From NCBI GenBank assembly GCA_017302795.1, contig JAFLCB010000004.1, positions 124,001-188,000 of the forward strand: a DNA stretch of 64,000 nucleotides. The letters are read 5' to 3'. Shown one piece after another: positions 56,482 to 64,000 of the stretch. How positions within the stretch are numbered: position 1 is the first letter of the stretch; each line of letters starts with the position of its first letter. Origin of the DNA: Deltaproteobacteria bacterium (lineage in GTDB: Bacteria > Bdellovibrionota > Bdellovibrionia > Bdellovibrionales > JAMPXM01). Below the pieces are notes generated by a model, which was given only the letters and a program-made list of their open reading frames with translations, did no database searches and had not been told where the DNA came from. The position numbers and the translations under genes were made by a program.

Positions 56482-56999
56482 TCTGACTCTCCGTTTGTGT
56501 CGCTTTGGGCTCCGCCCTTCGCTGCTTTCGGTGCAGGAGCACCGAAAGATTGGGGAGATTCCTCATTGGTGTCGCTTTGGGCTTCGCCCTTCGCTGCTTT
56601 TGCTTCATTGGGTTTGGTGGGGCGAACGCTGTCGAGAATTCCCGAAAGACGAGCCATTTTCTCAAGACCCGTATCGAGAATGAATTCGAACTTTGGAATG
56701 TTTTTTAGACGAAGTTGTTTGTTGACGTCGCGAACGAGTTCTTGCGTTGAGTCCTCAAGTGCTTGAAATATGCGCTCGATCATATCGTCTTTTTTCGCTT
56801 CGCTAGCACCATCGGGAGTAAAAACCGAAACATAGACCTTGGCGATTTTGAAATCGCGAGTCACATCCACGCGAGTGATTGTGACCGGTCCCCTTGGCAC
56901 ATCGCCCAGACCTCTGATGATCCGATTGGCAATAATGTCGCGGAGGGTTTTCGCCACCCGCGACACTCGTACATCATGATCTTGGCCGCCAGAGCTCAT
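56478..56999 (-). CDS. rbfA: ribosome-binding factor A with repeat-derived C-terminal tail
   Basis: RbfA helps mature the 16S rRNA 5' end in cold or stress. The first 120 residues are the normal KH-like fold (RVAKTLRDIIANRI, VTITRVDVTRDFKIAKVYVSVF). The last 45 residues are an added tail that contains two similar peptides, KAAKGEAQSDTN and KAAKGGAQSDTN. Their DNA (56499-56550 and 56571-56601) is the palindromic repeat found elsewhere in the window, read in frame. The infB stop abuts the rbfA start. Confidence 0.94.
   Translation of the reverse strand: MSSGGQDHDVRVSRVAKTLRDIIANRIIRGLGDVPRGPVTITRVDVTRDFKIAKVYVSVFTPDGASEAKKDDMIERIFQALEDSTQELVRDVNKQLRLKNIPKFEFILDTGLEKMARLSGILDSVRPTKPNEAKAAKGEAQSDTNEESPQSFGAPAPKAAKGGAQSDTNGESE
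56499..56601 (+). repeat. palindromic repeat copies inside rbfA
   Basis: A full unit at 56499-56550 and a half unit at 56571-56601. Compared with the unit at 37802, hairpin 1 reads GGGC-TCC-GCCC instead of GGCC-TCC-GGCC and hairpin 2 reads GGTGC...GCACC instead of GATGC...GCATC, so paired bases have changed together. Both are translated as part of RbfA. Confidence 0.8.
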
Positions 57000-59900
57000 T
57001 TAGAACTCACGCGCGATCGATTCCATCTGGAACGCTTCAATCACATCGCCAACTTTAAGATCGTTGTAGTTTTCGATGCTCATACCGCACTCGTAACCTT
57101 GTGCGACTTCTTTTGCGTCATCCTTAAATCGCTTCAAGCTGCCGAGGCGACCCGTGTAGATGATTTTTCCGTCGCGGACGAGGCGAACCTGCGCCGAGCG
57201 AACGATTTTTCCATCGACTACAGAACAACCGGCGATCGTTCCAACTTTTGGTGCATTGAAGATGTTGCGAACTTCCGCACGACCCAATTGTGTTTCTTTG
57301 GACTCTGGAGTGAGAAGTCCGGAAAGGGCCTTCTTCATGTCATCCATCAGTTCATAGACAATCGTGTAAAGCTTGATTTCAACGCCAAGTCGTTTTGCTT
57401 GTGACTGCGCTCCACCGTCGGGACGAACATTGAAACCAACTACAATCCCATTGGCGGTCGAAGCCAAAAGAACGTCGGATTCATTGATACCGCCAACCGC
57501 ACTGTGAACGAGCTTCAGCTTCACTTCGCTCGACGCCAACTTTTCGAACATTCCTTTGATCGCTTCCGCAGATCCAGCAACGTCCGATTTCAAAATAATC
57601 GGAAATTCTTTAACGGCGCCAGCTTTCAGTTTATCGAAGATCGCTTCCATCGAAACTTTCGTTCCTTTGTTCGCGTCATCAAATGCCTGTTTGCGAACTC
57701 CAGCGATTCGAACTGCATCCTCATCTGATTGAACGATATCAAAGCGGTCGCCTGCGTTGGCAACCGCATTTAAACCTAGAATCTCAACCGGACAACTTGG
57801 GCCAGCTTCTTGAACACGCTCGCCGCGATCATTGATCAACGATCGAACACGTCCCGGAACAGAACCAACAACAATTGATTGTCCGACTTTCAAAGTCCCG
57901 TCTTGAACCAAAAGCGTGGCAACTGGTCCACGGCCTTTATCCATACGCGACTCGATGACCACCCCTGTAGCTGAGCGTTCGAGGTTCGCGTCTAGCTCTT
58001 CGACTTCCGCGATCAGCGAAATATGATCTAGAAGTTCCGACAGACCTTCCTTTTTAAGCGCTGAAACCGGAGCGTAAATCGTTGTTCCGCCCCATTCTTC
58101 AGGAACGAGCTCAAACTCTGTCATCTGTTGTTTGATTTTGTCCGGGTTAGCGCCTGGCTTATCCATCTTATTAATCGCAACGATGATCGGTACACCGGCC
58201 GCTTTCGCATGATTGATAGCTTCTGCTGTTTGCGGCATCACACCGTCGTCCGCTGCGACAACAATGACCACGATGTCAGTGACATTCGCTCCGCGAGCAC
58301 GCATTGCCGTAAAGGCTTCGTGGCCCGGCGTATCGATGAAAGTGATGACTCGACCACCATCTGTGGTCACTTGGTACGCGCCAATGTGCTGCGTGATTCC
58401 GCCCGCTTCACCTTCGGCAACTTTGGCTTTGCGAATAGCATCCAAAAGTGAAGTTTTACCGTGATCGACGTGTCCCATGATCGTGACTACTGGTGGTCGC
58501 ACGATTCGCGACGCATCCAGTTTTCCGAACGCAGTCGATTCGATCATTTCCTCTACGGACTCGTGCACGTTTTGCGCTTCGAATCCAAATTCAGGAACGA
58601 TGAGAGCAATGGTATCGAAGTCGAGATCCGTCGACATCGTTGCCATCACTCCTTGAGTCATCAAAGTTTTCGTAATCTGCGCGGCCTTTAAGCCCATTTC
58701 TTGCGCGAGATCAGAAACCTTCATTGTTTGGTTTACTTTAACGACGCGCTTCGAAGCGCGTGGAGTTGTTTTTTGTGTAGAGAGGCCCGCACGGGACAGC
58801 ATTCCCTTTTTCTTTTTTGGTTGGAATACCATTTCGCGTTTACGGAATTCGGTCGACGAGAACGCTGCAACTTCTTCTTCTTTCGTTGCAGCTCCGCCTG
58901 CTCCAACTCGCTTTTCGCGTTTTACTTCAAATTTCTTTTTATCAAGCATGTCGTCAAACGGGTTTCCACCCGCTGATGGCATGACCGGTGCCGAGACAAA
59001 GCCCGCACGAAGCGGTCGAGCTCCGCCGACTCCGCCACTACCGAAACCAGTACCGACAGGGCGTGGTCCACCGCCACTTTGGAAACCTACTGGTCGTGGT
59101 CCACCACTTTGAAATCCACCTGGGCCGGCCGGTTGCGGACGGGGCCCTGCCGGTGCCTGCACACGGGAAAGGTCCATGCGACCAACAATGTTGCGACGAG
59201 GTTCAGACCGAATTCCACTTTGAGGCCCATGTGCTGTCATAACAACTTCGCGCTTTCGCGCGGGCGTTGCCGGGCCACCAACAACTTCCGCTCCACTCGC
59301 TGGTTCAACAGAAATCGTGTCGCCTCCAATTGATACCGGATCGAGAGCTACTGAAGCTCCAGCTACTTGAGCCGCAGGCGAGGAAGTCACTTGGGTCGAT
59401 ACCTGGGCATTTGCAACTACGTTCTCTTCGATCTCGTCAGCACCGGAATCTCCAGGCTCGACAGTTGCGACACCAAGGTTTTCGCTACCGACGTCGACAC
59501 TTCCCGCATGAGCCTGTTCACTGCCTGGATCCAAATCGATTGAATCTGTTTGCGGTTCGTCGAGACCTGGATCGTCCACATCATCGCCGTCGGTTTTCTT
59601 CCGAACGACAACTTTCGAAGCTGCCTTTTTGACAACTATACCGGTTTTTTTTGCTGCCGTTGCCGGCGCAGAGGCAACCGCCTCAGACTTCACAGTCTTG
59701 GTCGTTGTTTTTGCCGCTACTTTTTTTACTGCAGCACCAGCCGATTTCGCGGTGGTTCTAGCCTTAGCAGCTACTTCGTCGGCATCAGCACCTTCCGAAG
59801 TCGCTTTTTTGGCGGCTTTCTTCGTCGCCTTCTTGGCATTTGATCCGGCTGATTCAGAATCTCCGCGAAGCTTCGTTCGAATTTCTTCGAGCATCTCGCT

Positions 59901-60032
59901 GTCGAGATCCGCCATGTGACTTCGAACGGGAAGCTTCCACTCACGGATCTTATCCATAAGTGCGAGCGTCTCCATGCCGATCTCTTTGGCAAATTCGAAA
60001 ACCTTCACTTTGCGTCCTTCCACTTGTACCAC
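57000..60032 (-). CDS. infB: translation initiation factor IF-2 with long low-complexity N-terminus
   Basis: GTPase that brings fMet-tRNA to the 30S subunit. In 1010 residues: an IF2-N-like start ([22 protein letters not shown]), about 330 residues rich in Ala/Lys and then Gly/Pro ([17 protein letters not shown]-type repeats), a second IF2-N module ([21 protein letters not shown]), the G domain with [30 protein letters not shown] and NKMD, and domains II to IV. All G motifs are intact. Begins 27 nt after nusA; no ylxR-like gene lies between. Confidence 0.97.
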   Translation of the reverse strand: MVQVEGRKVKVFEFAKEIGMETLALMDKIREWKLPVRSHMADLDSEMLEEIRTKLRGDSESAGSNAKKATKKAAKKATSEGADADEVAAKARTTAKSAGAAVKKVAAKTTTKTVKSEAVASAPATAAKKTGIVVKKAASKVVVRKKTDGDDVDDPGLDEPQTDSIDLDPGSEQAHAGSVDVGSENLGVATVEPGDSGADEIEENVVANAQVSTQVTSSPAAQVAGASVALDPVSIGGDTISVEPASGAEVVGGPATPARKREVVMTAHGPQSGIRSEPRRNIVGRMDLSRVQAPAGPRPQPAGPGGFQSGGPRPVGFQSGGGPRPVGTGFGSGGVGGARPLRAGFVSAPVMPSAGGNPFDDMLDKKKFEVKREKRVGAGGAATKEEEVAAFSSTEFRKREMVFQPKKKKGMLSRAGLSTQKTTPRASKRVVKVNQTMKVSDLAQEMGLKAAQITKTLMTQGVMATMSTDLDFDTIALIVPEFGFEAQNVHESVEEMIESTAFGKLDASRIVRPPVVTIMGHVDHGKTSLLDAIRKAKVAEGEAGGITQHIGAYQVTTDGGRVITFIDTPGHEAFTAMRARGANVTDIVVIVVAADDGVMPQTAEAINHAKAAGVPIIVAINKMDKPGANPDKIKQQMTEFELVPEEWGGTTIYAPVSALKKEGLSELLDHISLIAEVEELDANLERSATGVVIESRMDKGRGPVATLLVQDGTLKVGQSIVVGSVPGRVRSLINDRGERVQEAGPSCPVEILGLNAVANAGDRFDIVQSDEDAVRIAGVRKQAFDDANKGTKVSMEAIFDKLKAGAVKEFPIILKSDVAGSAEAIKGMFEKLASSEVKLKLVHSAVGGINESDVLLASTANGIVVGFNVRPDGGAQSQAKRLGVEIKLYTIVYELMDDMKKALSGLLTPESKETQLGRAEVRNIFNAPKVGTIAGCSVVDGKIVRSAQVRLVRDGKIIYTGRLGSLKRFKDDAKEVAQGYECGMSIENYNDLKVGDVIEAFQMESIAREF

Positions 60033-60059
60033 TCGTTCATTCTCATTTCGTAAGCCGGC

Positions 60060-61511
60060 TTACTCTGCGCTCTCCGGAGCTACTTCTCCGCTAGAGTCTT
60101 TGTGTGTTTCTTGTTGATTCAATGCTGCCAATTCAGCTCGCAGACGTTCGTCAGCTTGCGACTTCGCACTGCCAACTGGGGTCACGGCCTGGATCTTCAC
60201 GGGTGCTGCTGGCACTGGCAGACCTTCTTTTTTGTACTTTTCAACCAAACCTTTTGCGTCTGAGATGAGTTTTTCGGCTGCCTCGGGCGAATCGTAGCCC
60301 GGGATCGCCATGACGTCAGTTGCCTTTGCATCCGCTAAAGATTGGAAACTTCCAAATCCAGACTGGAACACGTTCTGCGCCATTGTTTCGCTCATGCCAG
60401 GGAGCAAAAGAAGATTGAAAATCGCATCCGCTGTTTTTTGTGCCGCTGAAGATTCGCTGAGAATATCCAATTTCCAAGTCGTGATTTTCGAAGCAAGGCG
60501 AACGTTTTGTCCTTTGCGCCCGATAGCTAAACTCAACTGCGTATCGGGAACGACAATTTCCATTTCTTTGTTTGCCTCATCAACGAACACCCGCGAAATC
60601 TCCGCCGGTGCAAGCGCATTACAAGCAAAGCGAGTAATATCCTCATCCCAATTGATGATATCGATTTTTTCGCCGCGCAACTCCTGGACAACCTGCTGAA
60701 CGCGACTTCCTTTCATACCAACACATGCGCCAACTGGATCAACTGCTGGATCCTTCGAAACCACGGCGATTTTCGCTCTCGCGCCAGGTTCGCGGGCGGC
60801 TGCGACGATTTGAACAATTCCATCGTAGATTTCAGGAACTTCTTGTTCGAAAAGCTTAATTAAGTACTGCTCGCAGGCACGAGACATAATGATCTGCGGG
60901 CCACGCGTAGTTTGGCGAACATCCAAAAGATACCCTTGAACTCGGTCGCCAGGCTTGTAGACCTCGCCTGGGATCTGTTCGCGAAGAGGAATAAATGCTT
61001 CCGTTTTTCCGAGATCAACGACGATCATCCCACGTTCAACCCGGCGAGCGATCCCCGAGGCCACTTCGCCTCGGCGCTGTTCGAATTCATTGTAGATGAT
61101 TTCACGTTCGGCATCGCGAACTTTTTGAGTGATGATCTGCTTTGCCGTTTGGGCCGCAATGCGCCCTAGTTCGGTTGCATCCATTTTGATCCCGATCGAA
61201 TCGTTGACCTGAATATCAGGATTCAATTCGCGAGCTTCATCTAGTTTAATCTCAATTTCTTCGTCGATGAAGTCTTCGGGCATGACGACTTCTTTGAACT
61301 CATAAAGTTCAACCTCACCGGAGTCTTCGTTATATTGAGCTTCGATTTCACGATAGGTGCCGTATTTTTTACGCGCCGCTACCAGCATGCCTTGAATAAC
61401 CGCATCAATGACGAGTTGCTTATCAATGCTTTTTTCTTTCGAAACCGCATCAATCATCCGGCTCAAGTCTGAAAAATTATCGCCTGCCATCTGGTCCTCC
61501 AGAGTACTCAC
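60060..61511 (-). CDS. nusA: transcription termination/antitermination factor NusA
   Basis: Binds RNA polymerase and modulates pausing and termination. The 483 residues have the N-terminal polymerase-binding domain, an S1 domain (RRVERGMIVVDLGKTEAFIPLREQIPGE begins it), two KH domains (DPVGACVGMKGSRVQQVVQEL and LAIGRKGQNVRLASKI), and one C-terminal helix-hairpin-helix repeat. Shorter at the C-terminus than E. coli NusA. Second gene of the rimP-nusA-infB operon. Confidence 0.96.
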   Translation of the reverse strand: MSTLEDQMAGDNFSDLSRMIDAVSKEKSIDKQLVIDAVIQGMLVAARKKYGTYREIEAQYNEDSGEVELYEFKEVVMPEDFIDEEIEIKLDEARELNPDIQVNDSIGIKMDATELGRIAAQTAKQIITQKVRDAEREIIYNEFEQRRGEVASGIARRVERGMIVVDLGKTEAFIPLREQIPGEVYKPGDRVQGYLLDVRQTTRGPQIIMSRACEQYLIKLFEQEVPEIYDGIVQIVAAAREPGARAKIAVVSKDPAVDPVGACVGMKGSRVQQVVQELRGEKIDIINWDEDITRFACNALAPAEISRVFVDEANKEMEIVVPDTQLSLAIGRKGQNVRLASKITTWKLDILSESSAAQKTADAIFNLLLLPGMSETMAQNVFQSGFGSFQSLADAKATDVMAIPGYDSPEAAEKLISDAKGLVEKYKKEGLPVPAAPVKIQAVTPVGSAKSQADERLRAELAALNQQETHKDSSGEVAPESAE

Positions 61512-61710
61512 TCACGCTCGTCAAACCTTTGGCGAATCTGCCAGAGGCGAACTTGCGCTCGTTTACATTTACTTCTTCAATTCCAACATAACAAAAACGT
61601 TTCGAAGCTAAGTAACCATTCAGTTCAACTAAATCAGCGCAACTAAATCAGAGCCATCAAGTCACTACATTCACCCGCGGTTCAAGCCTCCTCAAATGGG
61701 ATGCCTCAAC

Positions 61711-62481
61711 TTACTTGTGTTTGCCGTGGACTTTGCCGCCTTTTTCCGCTGACTTACTTTGCTTCTTCTCGTGTTTTTCAAAAATAAATACGGTGCTCGC
61801 CTTCGTGATCTTGCCAAGTGGCACTTTCACACGAACGACATGCCCGCCATTTTCAGCATCAAAAACCAAACGTGCGGATTTTTCGTCTGCTGCTGAAATA
61901 ACGCTTTCTCCGCTCGCACTTTCAAGTCCAACGATGATCCCCTCAAGTTGCTTCGCTTTTCCCAATTTTACTCTCAGTGCTTCTTCTAATTGGGGATTGA
62001 GCTCCGCAAACGATTCGAAGGCTTTAACTTGAACCCGCTTGCCGATCGCACGTATAAAGTGGGCCGCAGTCCGAAGCGATCGTTCAAGACCGGGACTCGA
62101 AACTTCAAGGTTGTACGCTCCTCCAGGAATCACATCATCGACATCCAAAAGCAGGTTCAAACCGCGAGATACATTGCTACAATCTTCGATGGAAACTCCG
62201 CCTTCACCAATCTTATCGATGTAAACGCGCAACGCCCGACTGCCGCCAGCACCTACGAACTCGAAATCATAAATTTCGCAAGTCTCACGAGCCGCCACTT
62301 CCGTGGCCATCTTTAATACTTTTTCACGCCACCCAAGCGATTCCCCTTCAACTTCGTCGATCGGAGTTTCGTCGGTGTTTTCGTGGGTTTCGAGCTCTTC
62401 ATGATCAGAACCCTGACCACCCTCGAGGCCTTCATTTTCAATCCTAGAATTTTCGTTCTCAATATCGAATTTCAAAAACAT
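61711..62481 (-). CDS. rimP: ribosome maturation factor RimP with acidic N-terminal extension
   Basis: Assists 30S subunit assembly. The fold begins near residue 50 (WREKVLKMATEVAARETCEIYDFEF) and shows RVYIDK, VSIEDCSNVSRGLNLLLD and YNLEVSSPGLERSLRTAAHF, typical of RimP. The first 48 residues are rich in Glu, Asp and Asn; a later start (ATG 62310) would cut into the fold. The C-terminal tail is Lys-rich. First gene of the translation operon. Confidence 0.92.
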   Translation of the reverse strand: MFLKFDIENENSRIENEGLEGGQGSDHEELETHENTDETPIDEVEGESLGWREKVLKMATEVAARETCEIYDFEFVGAGGSRALRVYIDKIGEGGVSIEDCSNVSRGLNLLLDVDDVIPGGAYNLEVSSPGLERSLRTAAHFIRAIGKRVQVKAFESFAELNPQLEEALRVKLGKAKQLEGIIVGLESASGESVISAADEKSARLVFDAENGGHVVRVKVPLGKITKASTVFIFEKHEKKQSKSAEKGGKVHGKHK

Positions 62482-62547
62482 CCCGTTCTAAACATGTCGC
62501 TGCAGCCGCCGGCATCCGTAGCAATAGCCACGGCCATAGCCATAGCC

Positions 62548-62573
62548 AAAAAAAAATGGCCTTTTGGGGCCAT
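62548..62573 (-). terminator. intrinsic terminator after the GNAT gene
   Basis: On the minus strand, ATGGCC-CCAAAA-GGCCAT (6-bp stem, 62573-62556) is followed by a run of eight or nine T. It separates the GNAT/SurA-N-like genes from the rimP operon. Confidence 0.82.
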
Positions 62574-62654
62574 CTGACGGCTTTGTTCGTAACAAACCTC
62601 TTACCGAAAGGCAAACTCCGCGAGCTGTTTAAACAAGAGACATGGCCCAGGTGG

Positions 62655-63236
62655 CTACTGCTTTACTAGACGCCCAGTGTACCGCTGCCGCCTAGCAGAC
62701 ATCAAAACTGCGTCGATAGGCCCAGAAACCGAGCCCGAATAGTAGCCCTTGCGGCGCCGCTGCTCAATAAATCCGCACCTCTCGTAACAACGGAGGGCTG
62801 ATAAATTATCGGCACTCACCTCGAGGCCCACTTCAATGGCTGGCGCCTCAATGGTTGCGGAGTCGACGACGTGCGGCGCGCTGCCGGCGGATTGAATCGA
62901 CTCGATATGGGAGAAAAGAGAATCGATTAAAGTTCCCGCCAATCTGTGACCCCGTATAGGCCCCAGCGTTACAATTAGCATAATCTCCCAGAGCGGGCCC
63001 GGGGGACGAAAGCAAAGAAATGCCTTTAATCGGTGATCGTGCTGCCCCAGCGCTACGAGTGTAGATCCTTGCGAAAGCTCAGCCTGAACAGAGGCCACGG
63101 TCCACGAACCGACCCACGCCTCTCCCCGACTTCGAGCATCGGCAATCTCTTGCTCGATTTCCAATTTTATCAGTGCTTGGATTGATTCCTCTAAAGCATT
63201 CAGCAGAGCAATTCTATATTGAGGTTCAACGTTCAC
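62655..63236 (-). CDS. GNAT-family N-acetyltransferase, RimI-like
   Basis: A 193-residue acetyltransferase-fold protein. It shows WTVASVQAELSQGSTLVAL, a central strand LWEIMLIVTLGPIRGHRLAGTLI that corresponds to the acetyl-CoA loop, and VSADNLSALRCYERCGFIEQRRRKGYY, the typical RimI-type end with N, YE and GF. It could acetylate a protein N-terminus, but the substrate is unknown. It begins 6 nt after the SurA-N-like gene. Confidence 0.85.
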   Translation of the reverse strand: MNVEPQYRIALLNALEESIQALIKLEIEQEIADARSRGEAWVGSWTVASVQAELSQGSTLVALGQHDHRLKAFLCFRPPGPLWEIMLIVTLGPIRGHRLAGTLIDSLFSHIESIQSAGSAPHVVDSATIEAPAIEVGLEVSADNLSALRCYERCGFIEQRRRKGYYSGSVSGPIDAVLMSARRQRYTGRLVKQ

Positions 63237-63242
63237 AATCGC

Positions 63243-63929
63243 TTAGGCTCCAACAAAATTTCTGACGCGGTACTTGCGCCGTAATACCGATCGCCATTCA
63301 AAAAGACGGCGTTCCGTTTGGCTTCTGACGAGCGCCGACTTGATATTGTCCTTGAAATTTTCAAACGGCATGTTGCCGAAGCGAAGGCGATTTTTTTTAT
63401 AATATTGAAGCGCCTCGGCGTCAGTCACATTGACGAGCGATGCGTCGCTTTTGAGACGCTCCAAATTCTGCGCGACTAGCTTTCGCTCGACGATATCCCG
63501 GATCTCGGTGACCGATGGTTCAATTTTATCCCATTCCAAATTTGATTTCCAACCATCAGCAACGGCTTTGGCAAGCCTCTGGATTTCGGCTTTGTCTGTC
63601 GCTTTCGAGTCGATCTCGCCCGCCTCCAAAAAAACGGTCCACTCATCCAAGACGCGAAGCACCTGGTTCGGAAAGTTCGGGTCGGTCGCACCTAAAACCC
63701 GCTTTAGCGATGGAGCGCCTTGAAGCACCTGGCCGATCGCTTCGTTCATCCGAACTTCTCTCGAAGTAACAATCCGCGGTCCGACTTCACCCACTACGCG
63801 GGTCACCGTTTCCGGCTTGTTTTCTATTTTCGGGGTAGGCGTCGAGTTCGCCGCCGGTCCCTGCGCATTCGCCTGGGTCAACGTAAACAAAAATAGCGGT
63901 ACAACTAGAATGCTCACTGAGATCGACAT
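63243..63929 (-). CDS. secreted SurA-N-like protein without PPIase domain
   Basis: A 228-residue exported protein: signal peptide (1-22, ending QANA), Pro/Thr-rich spacer, then VVGEVGPRIVTSREVRMNEAIG, similar to the start of SurA/PpiC chaperones (VNDxxITxxE). Helical segments follow, with EALQYYKKNRLRFGNMPFENFKDNIK near the end like the final SurA_N helix. No parvulin domain is present. A periplasmic chaperone-like role is inferred. ATG 63929 is chosen so that the signal peptide starts at once; the frame reaches 63947. Confidence 0.65.
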   Translation of the reverse strand: MSISVSILVVPLFLFTLTQANAQGPAANSTPTPKIENKPETVTRVVGEVGPRIVTSREVRMNEAIGQVLQGAPSLKRVLGATDPNFPNQVLRVLDEWTVFLEAGEIDSKATDKAEIQRLAKAVADGWKSNLEWDKIEPSVTEIRDIVERKLVAQNLERLKSDASLVNVTDAEALQYYKKNRLRFGNMPFENFKDNIKSALVRSQTERRLFEWRSVLRRKYRVRNFVGA

Positions 63930-64000
63930 AAAGTGATTATGTTCCACGAGGATTGAAATTCAAGTCGCGAATAAAAAAAGAGCTGCGGGTCATTACACCA

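Noticed and set aside
61630-61660. Direct repeat CAACTAAATCAG between rimP and nusA
   Set aside because: Only two short copies in an A/T-rich gap, with no symmetry or wider family; likely chance or slippage.
1-64000. tRNA, rRNA, prophage or insertion sequence
   Set aside because: No tRNA-like cloverleaf, integrase, transposase or terminal inverted repeats with target duplications could be recognised on either strand.

Overview
The window reads as a piece of chromosome from a Gram-negative, aerobically respiring bacterium, most probably in or near the Bdellovibrionota (Bdellovibrio/Oligoflexia-type). This placement is inference from gene content: an alternative complex III operon, a complete type II secretion operon with GspN, system II cytochrome c maturation and secreted beta-barrel-like proteins. 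No rRNA gene is present to fix it. The region is mostly core metabolism and housekeeping, densely packed; I see no phage, insertion sequence, CRISPR array or tRNA.

Layout. Positions 1-1719 (+) hold the end of hypD and all of hypE ([NiFe]-hydrogenase cofactor assembly), followed by two uncharacterised proteins. A two-way hairpin terminator at 3802-3832 separates them from thrS-infC on the minus strand, where infC starts with ATT inside the thrS stop. Positions 7624-15306 (-) are the six-gene actABCDEF operon for alternative complex III. Upstream on the same strand lie a degenerate HD-GYP protein and the CcsA-ResB cytochrome c maturation pair. Together these build and load c-type haem proteins of the quinol-oxidising chain. 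An N-formylglutamate amidohydrolase-like gene, a PduO-type adenosyltransferase and a FabD-like protein follow.

Positions 23117-37041 (+) are one long type II secretion operon, gspC-D-E-F-G-H-I-J-K-L-M-N, followed by ssb. Positions 37698-39264 carry an array of palindromic repeats, a beta-barrel-like outer-membrane candidate and a 94-nt three-way inverted repeat.

Positions 39265-48066 (-) hold spoT/rel, rpoZ, gmk, yicC, miaA, mutL, a secreted SH3-like/barrel protein and a dolichol-phosphate-mannose-synthase-like glycosyltransferase. Three small plus-strand genes of unknown role follow. Positions 50753-62481 (-) are the classic translation/transcription operon in the order rimP-nusA-infB-rbfA-truB-rpsO-pnp, continued by an M16 peptidase and dut. 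The window ends with a GNAT acetyltransferase and a SurA-N-like secreted protein.

Most unusual: (i) a dispersed two-hairpin repeat family whose copies show compensatory base changes, one copy being translated as the C-terminal tail of RbfA; (ii) the 94-nt branched inverted repeat beside spoT; (iii) an IF3 with about 108 extra Gly/Pro-rich N-terminal residues and an ATT start; (iv) overlapping hairpins with pseudoknot potential between rpsO and pnp; and (v) several proteins that keep a known fold signature but lack catalytic residues (HD-GYP-like, FabD-like, lipase-like).
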